Assembly: GCA_013397865.1 (NCBI GenBank)
Contig: VZTI01003778.1
Span: 311,160-375,159 of the forward strand
Source of the DNA: Struthidea cinerea
Taxonomy: Eukaryota > Chordata > Aves > Passeriformes > Corcoracidae
DNA length: 64,000 bases
Reading direction: 5' to 3'
The translations under genes and the position numbers were made by a program. Every line of letters begins with the position of its first letter. Positions within the stretch are counted from its first letter, which is position 1. The notes beneath the pieces were generated by a model. That model had not been told where the DNA came from and did not search any database. It was given only the letters and a program-made list of their open reading frames with translations. Below, in pieces: positions 12,601-24,710 of this stretch.

Positions 12601-15600
12601 ACTCCATGGAAAGCTTGTGGGTGTGTGTGGGTGAACCATCCTTGTAGAGATTTCTGCACTTAGTACTAGTACCGGAGAAATAGCTGCCCTCCCACCCACT
12701 ACAGATAATTTTATTGCTCCTGCATCTCTGAAAGTGGGATACTCAACTACTTGAAATTTGGAGACAGAAATTCTTCAAAAGCCCCTGCATCTGTTCTCAA
12801 TCCAAGCAAGCACTCTCCAGAGGCCAACTTCCCATAGGCCATCATGCATAATGTGGATGAAACCTCTTGAATTATTGATCTTGCAGAGGCATATAATTGT
12901 AGCTTACACAGTGTGTTTACTCTCAGTGCTTTGATTTATCAGATCTTATAATAATGTTCTCACTTTTGGCACTTGTAAAATGCAACTGGCTTGCAGTTTA
13001 ATAAATATTGACTTCTAGCCATTTGCTGCTTTGTGATTATTCCTCCTAAAGAACAAACTGATTGCTTCCTTCATTCAGATCCACTGCAAATGGTGCAGGA
13101 ACGGAACACTTTTAATATTGCATTTTCCCACCAGGGAAAGACTTGGCTCAGCAGTGACCTTCCCATGCTTGTAAGATCAGGGCACTGTTTCTCAAGCTGA
13201 TACGCACTTGAAGATATTTGTGGTCACCCTAAGGGTTGGCAGGCATGTCTCCTCCATAGAGAGAGCTCCTTTTCCCAGCCCTTTTTTTTTTTGTTGTTCA
13301 TTACTTTTAACAAATTTAGATGTTCCATGTTGCTCTAATTAGAACGAGGAGAATCCTTGTGCTTTACCTGGTAGATTTTGTGTTCAGCCCTCTCATCGCT
13401 GAATTGTTGGTGTGTGCAGCACACTGGGCCAGGGCTGCCTGTGGAACTCCGGCCAGAGAGGAGGAGAGTCCTAGTGGGTATTTGCTCTAAGCAAGATATG
13501 TAATCCAGCCCCATCTTCCAGCAGCTGGAGAGCCATTTTCTGCTGTTGCCATACCAATGCTGGCCACATATCTTGAACAGCTTTTTAGGTCATGCGCGTT
13601 CTCTGACCTGAGCTGCTCATTTTCCAGTTTGCATCTCTGCAGTTTGTCTCTCTTCCATGTTATCATAAATCCACAGTCCTACTATGACTGACACTAACCC
13701 AAATGTTAAACAGAATACACGGTGGAAGCATGTAGCATCTGACAGTCAGGAAACCTTTCCAAGAAATGGCAAATGCTCATCTTTTTGATATAAAACCAAG
13801 AGGATGTTGAGTTTTTATCATTTGAGGGGCTCCTGCTGTCCTAGAGGCTTTTTTTCTGGATTGAAGTCTCTTTGTATTAGGTGGAATCCAGACTCACAGT
13901 GGGAGCTTGTCAGTCACGCTGCTTGTAGCTCAACAAACTAGAGGGCAGAGGTGGAAAAAAACACAGATGATATTCTGGATTCACAGCCTGATTAAATGAC
14001 CTTCCCTTGGCTCCCACAGCAGGTCCATTGCAGATCCATACAGTGAATCTACTTTTTTTGGTTCAGTCCCATATTATGACCCACAAGCACGCCTGTCCGC
14101 TCCTGTCAGCACAGGAGTCAGAATGAAGACTAACAATTTTAGCCAAGCCAGCAGAATTGCAAAATGTTCCAGGCTGCATTTGCAATGCTGCCAGCACTGA
14201 GCTCCCTGGATGTCTTTCTGTTAATTGACAGTAATACCAGAGCAGTCAGTTCAAGGAAAAATTCCTGGTTCTGTCCTTTTTGTGGAGAATCCTCTATCTG
14301 TTTGGTTGGTAAATGCTGCAAGACTGCTCTTGGAATTTGTTTATACTTTGAAATGAGTTTAGTTGAATTTAGTTTACTGAAATAAGAGATATAAATTAGA
14401 AAAGATCAAAATTAAAAACTACCTTTTTTATCTAATTAGATTTATTTTTGTGCTTAATTAATATATTTTTTTTCTCTTTGCCCATTGCTAAAAAGTAGAT
14501 ACAATAATCCCAGCAAATACCAATCTAGATCCCCTTTATTAGGGGAATTTGCTTTGCACCAGGTCGGGACTTGGCCTATAACCATGTAACCCCCTTTGTG
14601 TTAGCAAAGAGCAGTGTGTTTTTGTGAGTCTCTAGCTCTCAGGAATGATTTGCCAAGCTATAACTAGCGAGCACTGGTAGCTCAGTCTCGAAGAGGAAAC
14701 ATTTCCCTGCAGGCACTTCTGGCTTTTGCCTGGTCTTCCCCAGCCAGCACTCTGTGGGCAGGGATGAGGTGCTGCAGGGGGATGTGTGGCAGGAAACCCT
14801 ACTGTTACCTCAACCTGTCTTCCAGCTTCCTGTTTGTGCTTCTGGCTACACATAGAAAATGACAAGGGTGCCCTATACCCATTCACATTTTCTCCCGGTG
14901 TCCTCATTTTTCTTCCTGAGATCTGTTTCCCTCCTGCATCGCCCTGGTTAGTGGAAAGAGGATGCTGAGCAGGTGAGAGGCAGCCCTAGGTGCTGTGCTT
15001 ACATTCCTGTGTCCTGGGGCCCTGCCTAGCTCCAGTATGAGAAGTACTCCATCCAGCTGGATCTCCCTTGGTGCCAGCATACTCTTGGGATGATGAAATT
15101 GTGACCAGTCCTGAGACTTTTTCTTCCTGCTGCATTGTGGCTGTAAATTGTAGAACAGAAGGTATGGAAGCAGACAGACCTCAAAAAGAGGGAAATGAAT
15201 GTTTGACTGTCACCAATTTGGGAATCCCCCCTGGTAGCTGTGAAGTTGGTGTCAGTTCCTGTTATTGGTATAACAGAGCCGATGTGTTCTCTCAGCAAAC
15301 GTAGATCTCCACATCTGCTTTATCCACTAGATGGATGACATAAAGCAGCTTGCTTTACAGCAAATACTTTATGCCATCTTTAATCAGAAGTGTATTTCTG
15401 TAGTCTGCCAGAACACTTCGGTGTGAATTTCTAGTTAGGTCAAATATATGTTTGGAAGCCTTGATCAGCGCTGCGGAGAAAGATTTGTCTCTGAGAGAAA
15501 GATTGGCACAGACAGACATTGATATAATTGTATTAGCAGTCCCATACTTCTCAGCACGTGTGCTCAATGTGTAACTACAGGATAACTGAGAAACTCGATA

Positions 15601-16289
15601 GCACAAGGACAGGAAAGGGGAGTTGGTTTTATTTTCTGTGTCTGTATCTATCATCTGCCTGCCTGCCTGCTCTATTTCTAAGATGTGATATCCAACCTCT
15701 GCAACTGAGATCTTTAGCACCAGCTAATGGATCCGAAAGTTTCAACCCCCAGCAACTTTAATGGGAATGAGTCTTTTTCTTTTTTTCCTTTTTTTTTTTT
15801 TTTTTTTTGAGAATTGTTGCATTTTCCTCGGATGATTCGCCTCACTGTGTTCATCCACATGGGTGCAATTTCCTTAAGCTCATGCAGTCTTATAGTTTTA
15901 TATTGTTAAATATTGCCCCAGGAGAATCTCTGAAGGTGAGCTCTGTCTTCTCTGGGTCAGTAACATTTTGCAAATATACCATATCAAATTAGAGTAATCT
16001 TTCCATGTGATCATCCCTGTTCATCAGCAAAATAGCAACCTGAGCTACAGTGTGTTCCTTCTTTCTTTCCTGGCTGCAGGATTGTCGCTACCATTTTTTT
16101 TTCTCTGCCTCAGACTTTTGTAAGACATATCAGTTGCTTATTAGCAGCAAATTCTTTGTTGTATTTTTTAGCAGAGGTATCAGCAAATTCAGGTAACATT
16201 TTGAAGAGGTGCAGCATTACATAGGTGGCATTATAAACGTGAGCAGACTAAGCCTTACGCATTCCTGGGGAGGGTAGGAGGAGTCTCGT
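9676..16289. other. Mostly AT-rich unique sequence
   Basis: No gene, RNA or interspersed repeat is recognised. One octamer word lies at 10045-10052. Open frames of 80-120 codons at 11900-12700 and 14632-15720 occur on both strands over the same bases and have no domain. A poly-T tract lies at 15771-15808. Confidence 0.5.
15771..15808. repeat. Poly-T tract (20 T) with T-rich lead
   Basis: A T-rich stretch ends in twenty uninterrupted T bases (15789-15808). It is followed by 'gagaattg'. It could act as a pyrimidine tract, but the following AG context (GAG) is weak. Confidence 0.9.
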
Positions 16290-16375
16290 GATCTTTTACA
16301 GAGGGAAACTGAGGAACGAAAATGTTCATCAGAAAGTCATAAAGGATGTCAGGGTCTGGGCTGTCCAGACAGCTT
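16290..16375 (-). mobile_element. MIR-like CORE-SINE relic, reverse orientation
   Basis: On the + strand 'cttttacagagggaaactga' is followed by 'ggaacg' and then a block resembling the reversed CORE region, 'agaaagtcataaagga', where the consensus has 'aagtgacttgcccaaggt'. This is the reverse complement of the MIR segment normally read as 'cctcagtttcc..ctgtaaaa'. The copy is short and diverged, and nothing of the tRNA-related head can be recognised. Confidence 0.58.
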
Positions 16376-16514
16376 CCTCTTGAATTCCTCCCTTCCAACT
16401 GAATCACAAAGACTGCATGCCCTTCCTTCTTTCCCTTGGAAAGAGATGTATAGTGCCGAAATTCATTTCACAGAATTGTATGTCCTTAATAAAATTCAGC
16501 TCTAGTTATGACCC

Positions 16515-16570
16515 TGTGAGATGATTAGTGAATTAGAGTTCTTAATTAGCATTTTGCATAATTCATGGCA
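16515..16570. promoter_or_regulatory. Homeodomain and POU-type motif cluster (candidate regulatory element)
   Basis: Within about 55 bases there is a 'gatgattagtgaattag' stretch, a 'ttaattagc' homeodomain core (16542-16550) and 'attttgcataattcat' (16551-16566). The last resembles the bipartite POU-specific plus POU-homeodomain arrangement. The stretch is AT-rich and contains no recognisable repeat. The motifs are visible directly; regulatory function is a guess, since AT-rich DNA makes such cores often by chance. Confidence 0.22.
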
Positions 16571-19468
16571 ATTACAACATTCTCATGGATATGATTGTCA
16601 AGGTGCAGATGTGCAAACGTGCAGCTATAATTTTCTCATCTAAATAACTCTTTTGGTGAAACCTCTAATTTTTACAACTCTATTGTGTAAGGGCCATTAT
16701 TCCTGTTGTTATTTTTAAGGCATTAGAAAATGGATGTGAATCTCACTTCAGCTTCAATCACTGCAACTAACTGTTTTTCAGAAGCTTTAAAAACTGTCAT
16801 AAAAGTTTGCTTCTGGATGAGAATTAGGCATTTGAATTTTCTGAAGGACCTATCCTACCACTTTTTAACATCCCACAGGGAATTGTATTGCAGTTTTTCA
16901 GTTGCAATAATAAAACAAAAGCTAAATCCAGTATGTGGACTAGCCAAGATTTGTATGGCCGGATTGTTAATGGATTGAGCTCCCACTCCTTCTTCAGCTG
17001 AAAATAGATTTCAAAGTTCTTTGTGCTGTGAAGATCCTTTTGTCAGAAATGTATAAAGTATTATGTATCTAAGGTTATTAGGACCAGCTTTTTGGGCACA
17101 GAAAAATCTGGCAGTTACACAGAGTGAGTGGCAGCTAAATAGAGGAGGAAGATGGTCATGGCATAGTTAGAATCCCTGAACTTTCCAAAATGCCATCCAT
17201 TAGAAATTAAAGGCAATGGCACAGAAATCAATGAGCCAGACGATCAAAATGCAGTTGCACACAAGTCAACACTTCTAGGTACAGCTTGTATTTAAAAAAA
17301 AATTACTGAGTTCCCAGTGACAAATTTGAATTTCTACTTCCTTCATTAAGTGCCTACCCAGACAGTATTAAATGTAATTAATTTTACCTTCATAATTATA
17401 ATCTAATATGTAAATCCATTTACAGTATTCCCTTCTATTAAAGGTACAAATCAAAATGATAATTTCTAAACAAAAGTTATGAATTTCCTTAAATGAAAGG
17501 CATTTGTAATTTCCCACAGGAAATTTTAATCACTTTCGGATGTGTAGTCCCAGAACACGTAGGAGTTTCATGCAGTCAAGGTGTGATGGAGGGAAAGTGC
17601 AACACTTACATTCTTATTAGAGGCAAATGGCACCCGGAGGAACCTGGACATGTATGTTTGGACACACATCATTTTTAGCAGCTGATACCACCTTCCAGCA
17701 TCCCCCAAAGCAACTACCTTGCAGGAACTTACCAGTCCTTTCTAGCAGGAATTAATACCTGGATAAAAAACCTCTTCTTCCTGGCCCTCCTCTGCCTATT
17801 GAATATGAGGGTAGAGTAGTTGCCCTGAGCAGTTGGAACTTGATTGCCCCTTTAAGGTAGGACTTTCTTATACCCCATCTATATTTTTCTCCAGAAATTT
17901 ATGTCTGTGATTCAGGTCCCTGTCTTCCTGTGTTCGTGTTCCACAAAGCAGTGCTACCAAAATAAAAAATCAAATCCAAAAGAAAGCAATTCCTTGCTTT
18001 TTCCAAGTGAAATGCTGAAGCTTCTTATCTACTTTCACCACCTTCTTTTAATGTCTTTGTTGTTTTGAGCACTCTGATACTGCTTACAGCAGCTTACTCC
18101 CTAAATGTCATTCATGCAAATGCTACTTTCAGCAGGTTTATTCCCTTCCTTTCTTTCTGTAACACTTTTCTTAGCCCTAACACAATATGTGGAAATGCAT
18201 GGTGCTGTCCATGTATTTATCTGTTTGCTAGTTTGTGAATTGTCAGCATCCCTGCCCAATGTACTTACATTAGCAAAGATTTTCATGGATTTTAAGCAGG
18301 TATCTTTCAAATTGTCCACCATTGCAATTAACAGTGGGGGTGAAAAACAAACCAGTGAAAACCCCCAGTGACATTTAGCACTTTGTTCCCCAGCGTAAGA
18401 GGAAAAGTGAATGGTAATTGCTAACCTTGGAGGAGAGTTGGAGGACACAGGAAGCCAGCTTTCCTTCCAGTGAACACAGTGACAGTTTTGCCTCTGGCTA
18501 GAAATAAGGAAACATTCAAACAAAACGTCTTTTCTTTATGTCTTTTTTTCCCTGACAGTGATACCTTGTTCATGGTAGCCAAAAGCATTTATGAATTAGG
18601 TCAAATAATTTCAGCCAAGGGAGGATAAGGTTGATAAGGATTTTGGAAAACCCTGAAATATTTCAGGTTCTCTTATCTGAATGACATTTCTCTTCAGTTC
18701 ATTTCTAACATTTCAAGGGAAAAACCACATTCTTCCATAGAGGAGAAGCTTCTATTTTCAACTAAGTGAACTATTTTGACAAATCAAGAGTATATTGTAC
18801 TTTCTCCTCAAATGAGGGGGGGGGAACCAGAGAAAGGGGAATCGGTTTCTGTAGAAGACAAATGTTACAGTTTTGTTTTTGTCAACCTGAGAACTAATTC
18901 TCTCATTTCAATACTTACTGGAGGAGTGGGCCAGGCATATATAGCCATGGAAAAAGTATTTGAAACACTAAATTATACAGTAATTTGATGCAGTTTCTAT
19001 CTGTAACCTTGAAAAATCTTATCACAAACAAGCAGTTAAAATTAAATAAATAAGTGGTGGTTTCCAACTACAGTCTGTCACTTGGATTGATCAGGGATCC
19101 ACTGGCATGCTCCAGCTACTGTTCAGGTCCTCTCTGAGCTAAAATACACTGGGGGAAATTTCCAATATCAAAGGGTATGGTGTAGTATCCAGTTCACATG
19201 CACGGCAAGTGGGAGCCTGGGAGCTGATATGATCCTCCTTGAAATTAAATTCCTCTTTACCTAGATCGTCTTCAGTCGGCAGAGTAGCATGGAAAGGTGG
19301 TCCTTTGCATGGCCAGATCCTGAGCTGGATGCTGAGCAGTCCTGGCTTTTTCCACTTGTGTGATGAAAATTTGATGACCTTGGAAGTTCCTCCAGTTTAG
19401 TGGTCCCAAAATTTTGGGTTCCTTTCAAAATTGCCAACATATCAAACTTTCTGTGTCAAATTAATTTT
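16571..19468. other. AT-rich unique sequence
   Basis: Nothing recognised. The 140-codon minus frame at 18101-18523 is overlapped by an 88-codon plus frame and has no domain. One octamer word lies at 18114-18121. Confidence 0.5.
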
Positions 19469-19540
19469 AGGATCATAGAATTGTTCAGGTTGGAAAAGAC
19501 CTTTAAGATCATCAAGTCCAACTGTTAACCTAGCAAAGAG
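19469..19540 (-). mobile_element. CR1 LINE 3' stub, reverse orientation
   Basis: Read on the + strand, the block begins 'ggatcatagaattgttcagg', continues with 'ttggaaaagacctttaagat' and then 'catcaagtccaactgttaac'. This is the reverse complement of the terminal part of a CR1 3' UTR, starting at the element's 3' end. Similarity to the family fades after 'aacctagca', so only about 70 bp were kept or inserted. Such very short 5'-truncated copies are typical of CR1 target-primed insertion. The wording of this end differs from the copy at 6850-7734, which suggests a different CR1 subfamily. Confidence 0.85.
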
Positions 19541-21353
19541 CCAAGAGATCAATCATGAGAGCAAGGATACAGAAGCTATTTAACCCAAGTTTTCAACATG
19601 TTGGCATCCAGTGGCTGTATGACAGAGTCCCTGTCAATCCCTCCCTGCCAGTCCCCCAGAGGTCTTTGCTCAGATATGTCTCCCCTGAGGCAAAAATAAA
19701 GAGGAGGTTGACAGTGATGAAATGCGGGGAGTGTGTATGTATGGAAGAGCTGAGTGGCAGAGCAAGATTCATGTCTGCTGTTACGTAGGGCGATGGGGCA
19801 GTAAACAAATGGGTGAGGGAGCAGAGCAGGGTGAAGGACATCTTGAGCACAGATGGGAGTGCGATCAGCAGACATGGTAACAAACCCACAAGCAGAAGGA
19901 TGGTGGATTAGAAAAGAAATTATAAGGGGCAGGAACGAGCAAGGAGCTGCAGAGACTTAATTTTATGTGTTCCAGGAGCACTTCATAAACAGTGTAAATT
20001 TTATTGACCTGTCCACGAATCTTAAAGCATCTCTCAATTTTCATACTTATAAGGCACTGAGATCATTGGGCCTGACCTCTCGGGTAGTACAGACTATTGA
20101 ATTTTACCCTGTGATTATTGCATCAAGTTTTATGCTTTTCTGTCCAAGCTTCAGTAGTAAACTTTTTTTCAAAGCCTCCCCTTAGAGGCAACACATCCAT
20201 TCATCAGTCCCCTTTGAATCATCTCCTGTAGTGTCTTTCTCTTAGTGGGCTTTGTGCGAGCAAGGCAGAGTGTTAGGGAAAAAATCAAAGGCTGGGAGAG
20301 TGAAACAAAAGCTGAGTACAGTTTGATTAGTGCAGAGCTGTTAATTGCTCAAGTTGACAGCACATTTTGTCAGTATAACACAAGAATAAAACTACATCTC
20401 CACTGCACCACTGTACTATTGCAATGCTTTGAATGGACAAGAATCAATTCACTACACTTTCCATCTAGTCTTGATTTAATTGATTCCCGTATTATTTCAC
20501 TGTAACGAAAGTTCTGTGTGTGTTCTGTGACGTAGAAAATAATGTTCATGTGAAGTCAAATGAGAGTTATTCATCAGCAAGCTTGGAATACTTTCTCAAA
20601 AGGGTGGGGGGGAGAAAGTAGTAAAACAAGATAAGGAAAAATATATTCTCCATAATTCTGTCAAAAGGAAGCACATCTGTGCTTGAAAAATATATGGGAA
20701 GCTTCAAAGACTGCTTAAAGTGCAAGCAAAGAGAAAAAATGAAAACTCTTTCACAATCTAGTATTTGGACAATAGAGAACCCTTCAAGCTTTAATTAAGA
20801 GTTCAGAGCTCAAGTTAAAGGCCTGTCAAATATCTTGAAGGAAAGGCAGGCTTGTACTCTGAAAACAGCACACAAAGTTGGAAGGACTTGGTTAGATCAG
20901 CAAGCCTGGGCATTTGTATGTTCAGAGATTACACAAATGAACAAAATTTATTATGGTTAAATGTTTATCATATTCACCTGAGAAGATGTTTTCAGACTTC
21001 CAATAATGGATTTATGTTCTTTTTACGCATAGCAAGCAGACAGTTGTATGCTAAGGATGTGAATCTCCAAACACTTATGCATGTACTTAATTCTAAGCGT
21101 CCACAAAGTCCAGCTGAAATTGATGATCTGTACTTTCAAAGAGACTGAAGCAGTATACACAAGCAGATGTCAGCTCGTCTGTGAGCAATCTTTGTATTAC
21201 TGTCTCCCACAGTCTTGTAACTTGGCTGAAACAGCTGCCTAAGAAAAAGGCTGAGGGTGGGGGCATGTTCTTCTGCAGCCTGCTGTGGAAGTGGTGCAAG
21301 TTCTCCTAAAGTTTTTCTATAAAACCTGGCCATCTTCTGAACTGTTTTGCTCT

Positions 21354-21425
21354 CTTCTGTTAAGTCTGTTTGTTGGTTTGGTTGGCTGTTGGTTTTTTTG
21401 GGGTTTCTTTAGTAATTTTTAAGTT
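21354..21425. repeat. T/G-rich low-complexity stretch
   Basis: Alternating TTTG/TTGG words ('gtttgttggtttggttggct') lead into a T7 and GGGG run. This is low complexity with no clear periodic unit. Confidence 0.7.
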
Positions 21426-23177
21426 TTATTTATAGTTTTGAAATTATACTGTCAAATGACTCCACAGTCCCAGCATACATTTATACATATGGCTCAGTCC
21501 TATGTCAGCTGTGAGGCCCTAACAGATCTGAATATTGAGAGCTGAGCCTTTTTTTTTTTTGCAGTACTCTTGCACAATATGCACTTGAAAGAGGATCCTG
21601 GTGTGTACTTGTAATGTGGACATGACTATAAGAATCATGAAGTACCATGAAGCGTATTCTCATTTTGAAGAAGAGCATATTTGTCAAATCCAGAAGTTTC
21701 ACTTTTATAGCTTTTTAAAAATTTTCTTTCCTGTTTACTGTACTGAAAGATTTACAGCATGAGATCCTATTCTCCTTCGTGCTTTGGTAATAAGTATTTC
21801 ATTGCACATGTGTTTCTCTCACCAGCCTCCAGCCTTGCTGATCAGTATGTTAGGGTGAACTCTTCCTCCTCCTCCTCTTTTCAGCAATGCACCCCAGTGC
21901 CCTGACCAGCATTTTTTATTTATTTAGTGAATCAATGTATCAGACTGTTCTTTCTGAGGAGGGAAAGGGACAAAGAGGGCACTGGTACTGACGGCAGCAG
22001 GTTGATTTAGCAGGAAAGGACATGAGTGACTGACCAGCACTGTATTTTCCACTAGCTGCACGTTGCAAGAGGGCTGAACACTGTCCTCTTTCTGCATGGC
22101 TGCTGATGCTTACACCAGAGCTTGTATCTGCGGCGGCCCTTGAGTGCCACTCAGCTCGGCCAGCATGACATCTTTGGCGTGTAATTCGTTTTGACTGAAA
22201 GCTTTGACAAATAGAAACACTGCATTCGTTTCAGTGTCTCTTCAGAGAGCTCTCATTTTCAAATGTTCTGAGAGTCAGGTGAGTACCAATTTAATGAAAA
22301 CACTCGACAAGGCCAAAAGCTTCTTGGATTTAGAGCACAAAGTATGGCTGCCACCCTTCACACAAAGATACTTGAAGAAACTCAGTGTTCCCTTTGCTGA
22401 CTCATTGCAGAGATCTACGTGAGGTTTGGAAACGAGTGTGTGACACCAATATCTTCTGAGGACTCAGGTCATCCTTCTGTGCGTTGACCACAATGTGGTC
22501 TTAAGACACCACTCCTTGAATATTAGTTATGTCATTAAGTACCCCAGTGACTGTGTCCAGTATACAGCGAGTAGTGGCAATACATGGTATGGTTTGAAAA
22601 TTATTTCTGAAATACAGGCTTGTACCTGGATGAGTATTTTCCTAGAAATCAGGGTTGTTTTGCAAACTGTGTGCTGTTTCATGGCATGATAAGTGGTTGA
22701 CCAGCTTCACTGACAACTTGAGCAAGAGGAGAGAACAGGGTAACTGGTGGAACTGTTGGTGCCACTCAGACCATTGTGCGTGTGTGGCTGGCTGGAAGAG
22801 TGCCCGGTCTCTGGTAGGTGTTAGCCATGCTTTTTGCAGGCATAACAGTCCAAGTGCTCTCTAGATGCTAAAGGTCTATGCTGCTGTTAATAAAGGGATT
22901 CTCCCCTAGACGAGCATTTGATCTGAGCCAAGCGCATTATAGCATGGCTACTTTTAGTTTGCTCAGTAAATCCATGTTTGCCTTTACATACTACCAGTGA
23001 ACTATTTACACAGACTGTATTCACTGTGGGGCTTTCAGCACAGAAAATTCTCTCGAATACATGGCAGAGCGCTCTTGTTAAATTCCACTGGTCCGGGCTG
23101 TAAAACCCATACATCTACTGTTAAAATACTGGTTTGATGTGCCAGATACCCACTGGCATCCGGAAGTCTCCAATGTA

Positions 23178-23196
23178 TTATTATTATTATTTTTAT
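23178..23196. repeat. Short (TTA)n tract
   Basis: About four TTA units followed by T-rich sequence. This is a minor simple repeat. Confidence 0.75.
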
Positions 23197-24692
23197 TTGG
23201 AGGATAGATGGTGAACCCTAATTATGCTTAATCACAACAACCCAGAAGGATATCAGTGGAGGGGCACGTTTTACCCTAAAGTGCTATTTGAACTCTTTGG
23301 AAAACATTGAATTACCCCTACAGCTATTGCCGATTAGCTACTTAATGAAGCATCTGCGACTGCTGGCATGTCCCAGTCATGTCACTGTGATGCTTGAAGG
23401 ACGATGGAGATTAACCAAAAGATTGATCATGGTGATTTCTTATGTAGCAGCCAATCAAATCTAATAAGGGGCACTTGGAATTGAAATTTGCTTTGGAAAA
23501 CATTATTTTGCTATAATATAAACAGTTTTTCTAAGACCTACCCTCTTTATACTTTTTAAAAAGGTACCTATTCCGGCTTCAGCAATGTAATCCCTTTACC
23601 ACACAGAGAGTTTTTATTTGCAGCCACTATTTCTGCCTGTTTTTTCCATTTGCTTATGTACAAATAAAGAGCAACAGGGCTAGGTGTGTGAATTTAGCTG
23701 AATAACAGGTAGAAATTCCATGCAGATATAAATGCCACGTCTGATGCATTAATGTAAGTAAATCTATAGCCCTGTATGTCTTTATACATGTGAAGTTTAT
23801 GAATGTACATATGTATATGGCCACACACAGAAAGGTATTGTTTAGACATATGCACAGAGATGATATATTTAAGATTTTAAGTGTGCAAAATCCTTAACTT
23901 ATTAAAAACATTAGAAGGAAAGCATGCACTCATGGATTTATTTTTGTGATGTATCAAATATTATTTTGCCATAATTCACAGCAGTGCCCTGAATATTCAC
24001 TGTAATTTTAGCATTAAATGCTTTCAACTTGAAGCTTATTGCACCTGGGAACAGTGGTGTTTAAACCAAGGCAATCTGTCATTTCCAGAAGAGCTGTTCT
24101 TGCGTTGAAATGGAGCCTGGCTCATGTAGCAGCTGGACTGTCTGATACAGAGCGAGCTGAAGACTGTGCTAGGCATTCCCCAGGCAGGAGTGAGGGTGTG
24201 TTCCCTTCAAACTTTGCTATGGATCCCCACTCAGGGGAGAAGGGGTTGACGCATTTTCTGCTTTGAGGGTTTCCGCTCTGCCAGGTCTTACCTCTGGGTT
24301 AAAGATCCCATTTTGTTCCCAAATGAATTAGAATGGGCAATCAAAAAATTTCTTGTGATTACCTGGGGCTCATGTTGCTATCAGGAGATCTGGTTTATTT
24401 TCTGCATGGCACCACCTGGTTGAGCAGCACCCCAGCATTTTCCTGATACGGATATTCTCTAACCTCCACCATAAGAGCTTTGGGAGTATTGAGTTGGTGA
24501 AAACAGACAGGTTTTTTTTTGCTTAGATTATAAATCAGTCTTCTTTCTTTTGGCTTGTCTTACTCTGATGTGTGTGATGTATTGTGCTAATAACACATCA
24601 ACAACTTAATCTCACATCAAAATTTCCTGCCTTTTACAGCATCTGTGCTTCTCTGGCAATAATCAGATGCCATAGCCCTGGCTGGATGTATT

Positions 24693-24710
24693 GGGGGTGG
24701 ATGGGGGGGG
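24693..24710 (+). repeat. G-rich tract (GGGGGTGGATGGGGGGGG)
   Basis: Fifteen of eighteen bases are G. It is a potential quadruplex or slippage site; no gene boundary is visible nearby. Confidence 0.6.

Noticed and set aside
14826..14972. Exon between 'ctgtcttccag' and 'gagcag' plus 'gtgaga'
   Set aside because: The frame I followed reaches a stop a few bases before the donor, and several competing acceptors lie close by. Too weak to list.
20878..20905. CR1-like end 'gttggaaggacttggttaga'
   Set aside because: Resembles a fragment of the CR1 3' terminus, but the flanking bases do not continue the match.
22235..22278. Micro-exon ending at the very strong 'gtcag' plus 'gtgagt' donor
   Set aside because: The available acceptors give segments of only 33-44 bases with a short pyrimidine tract; isolated strong donors are frequent by chance.
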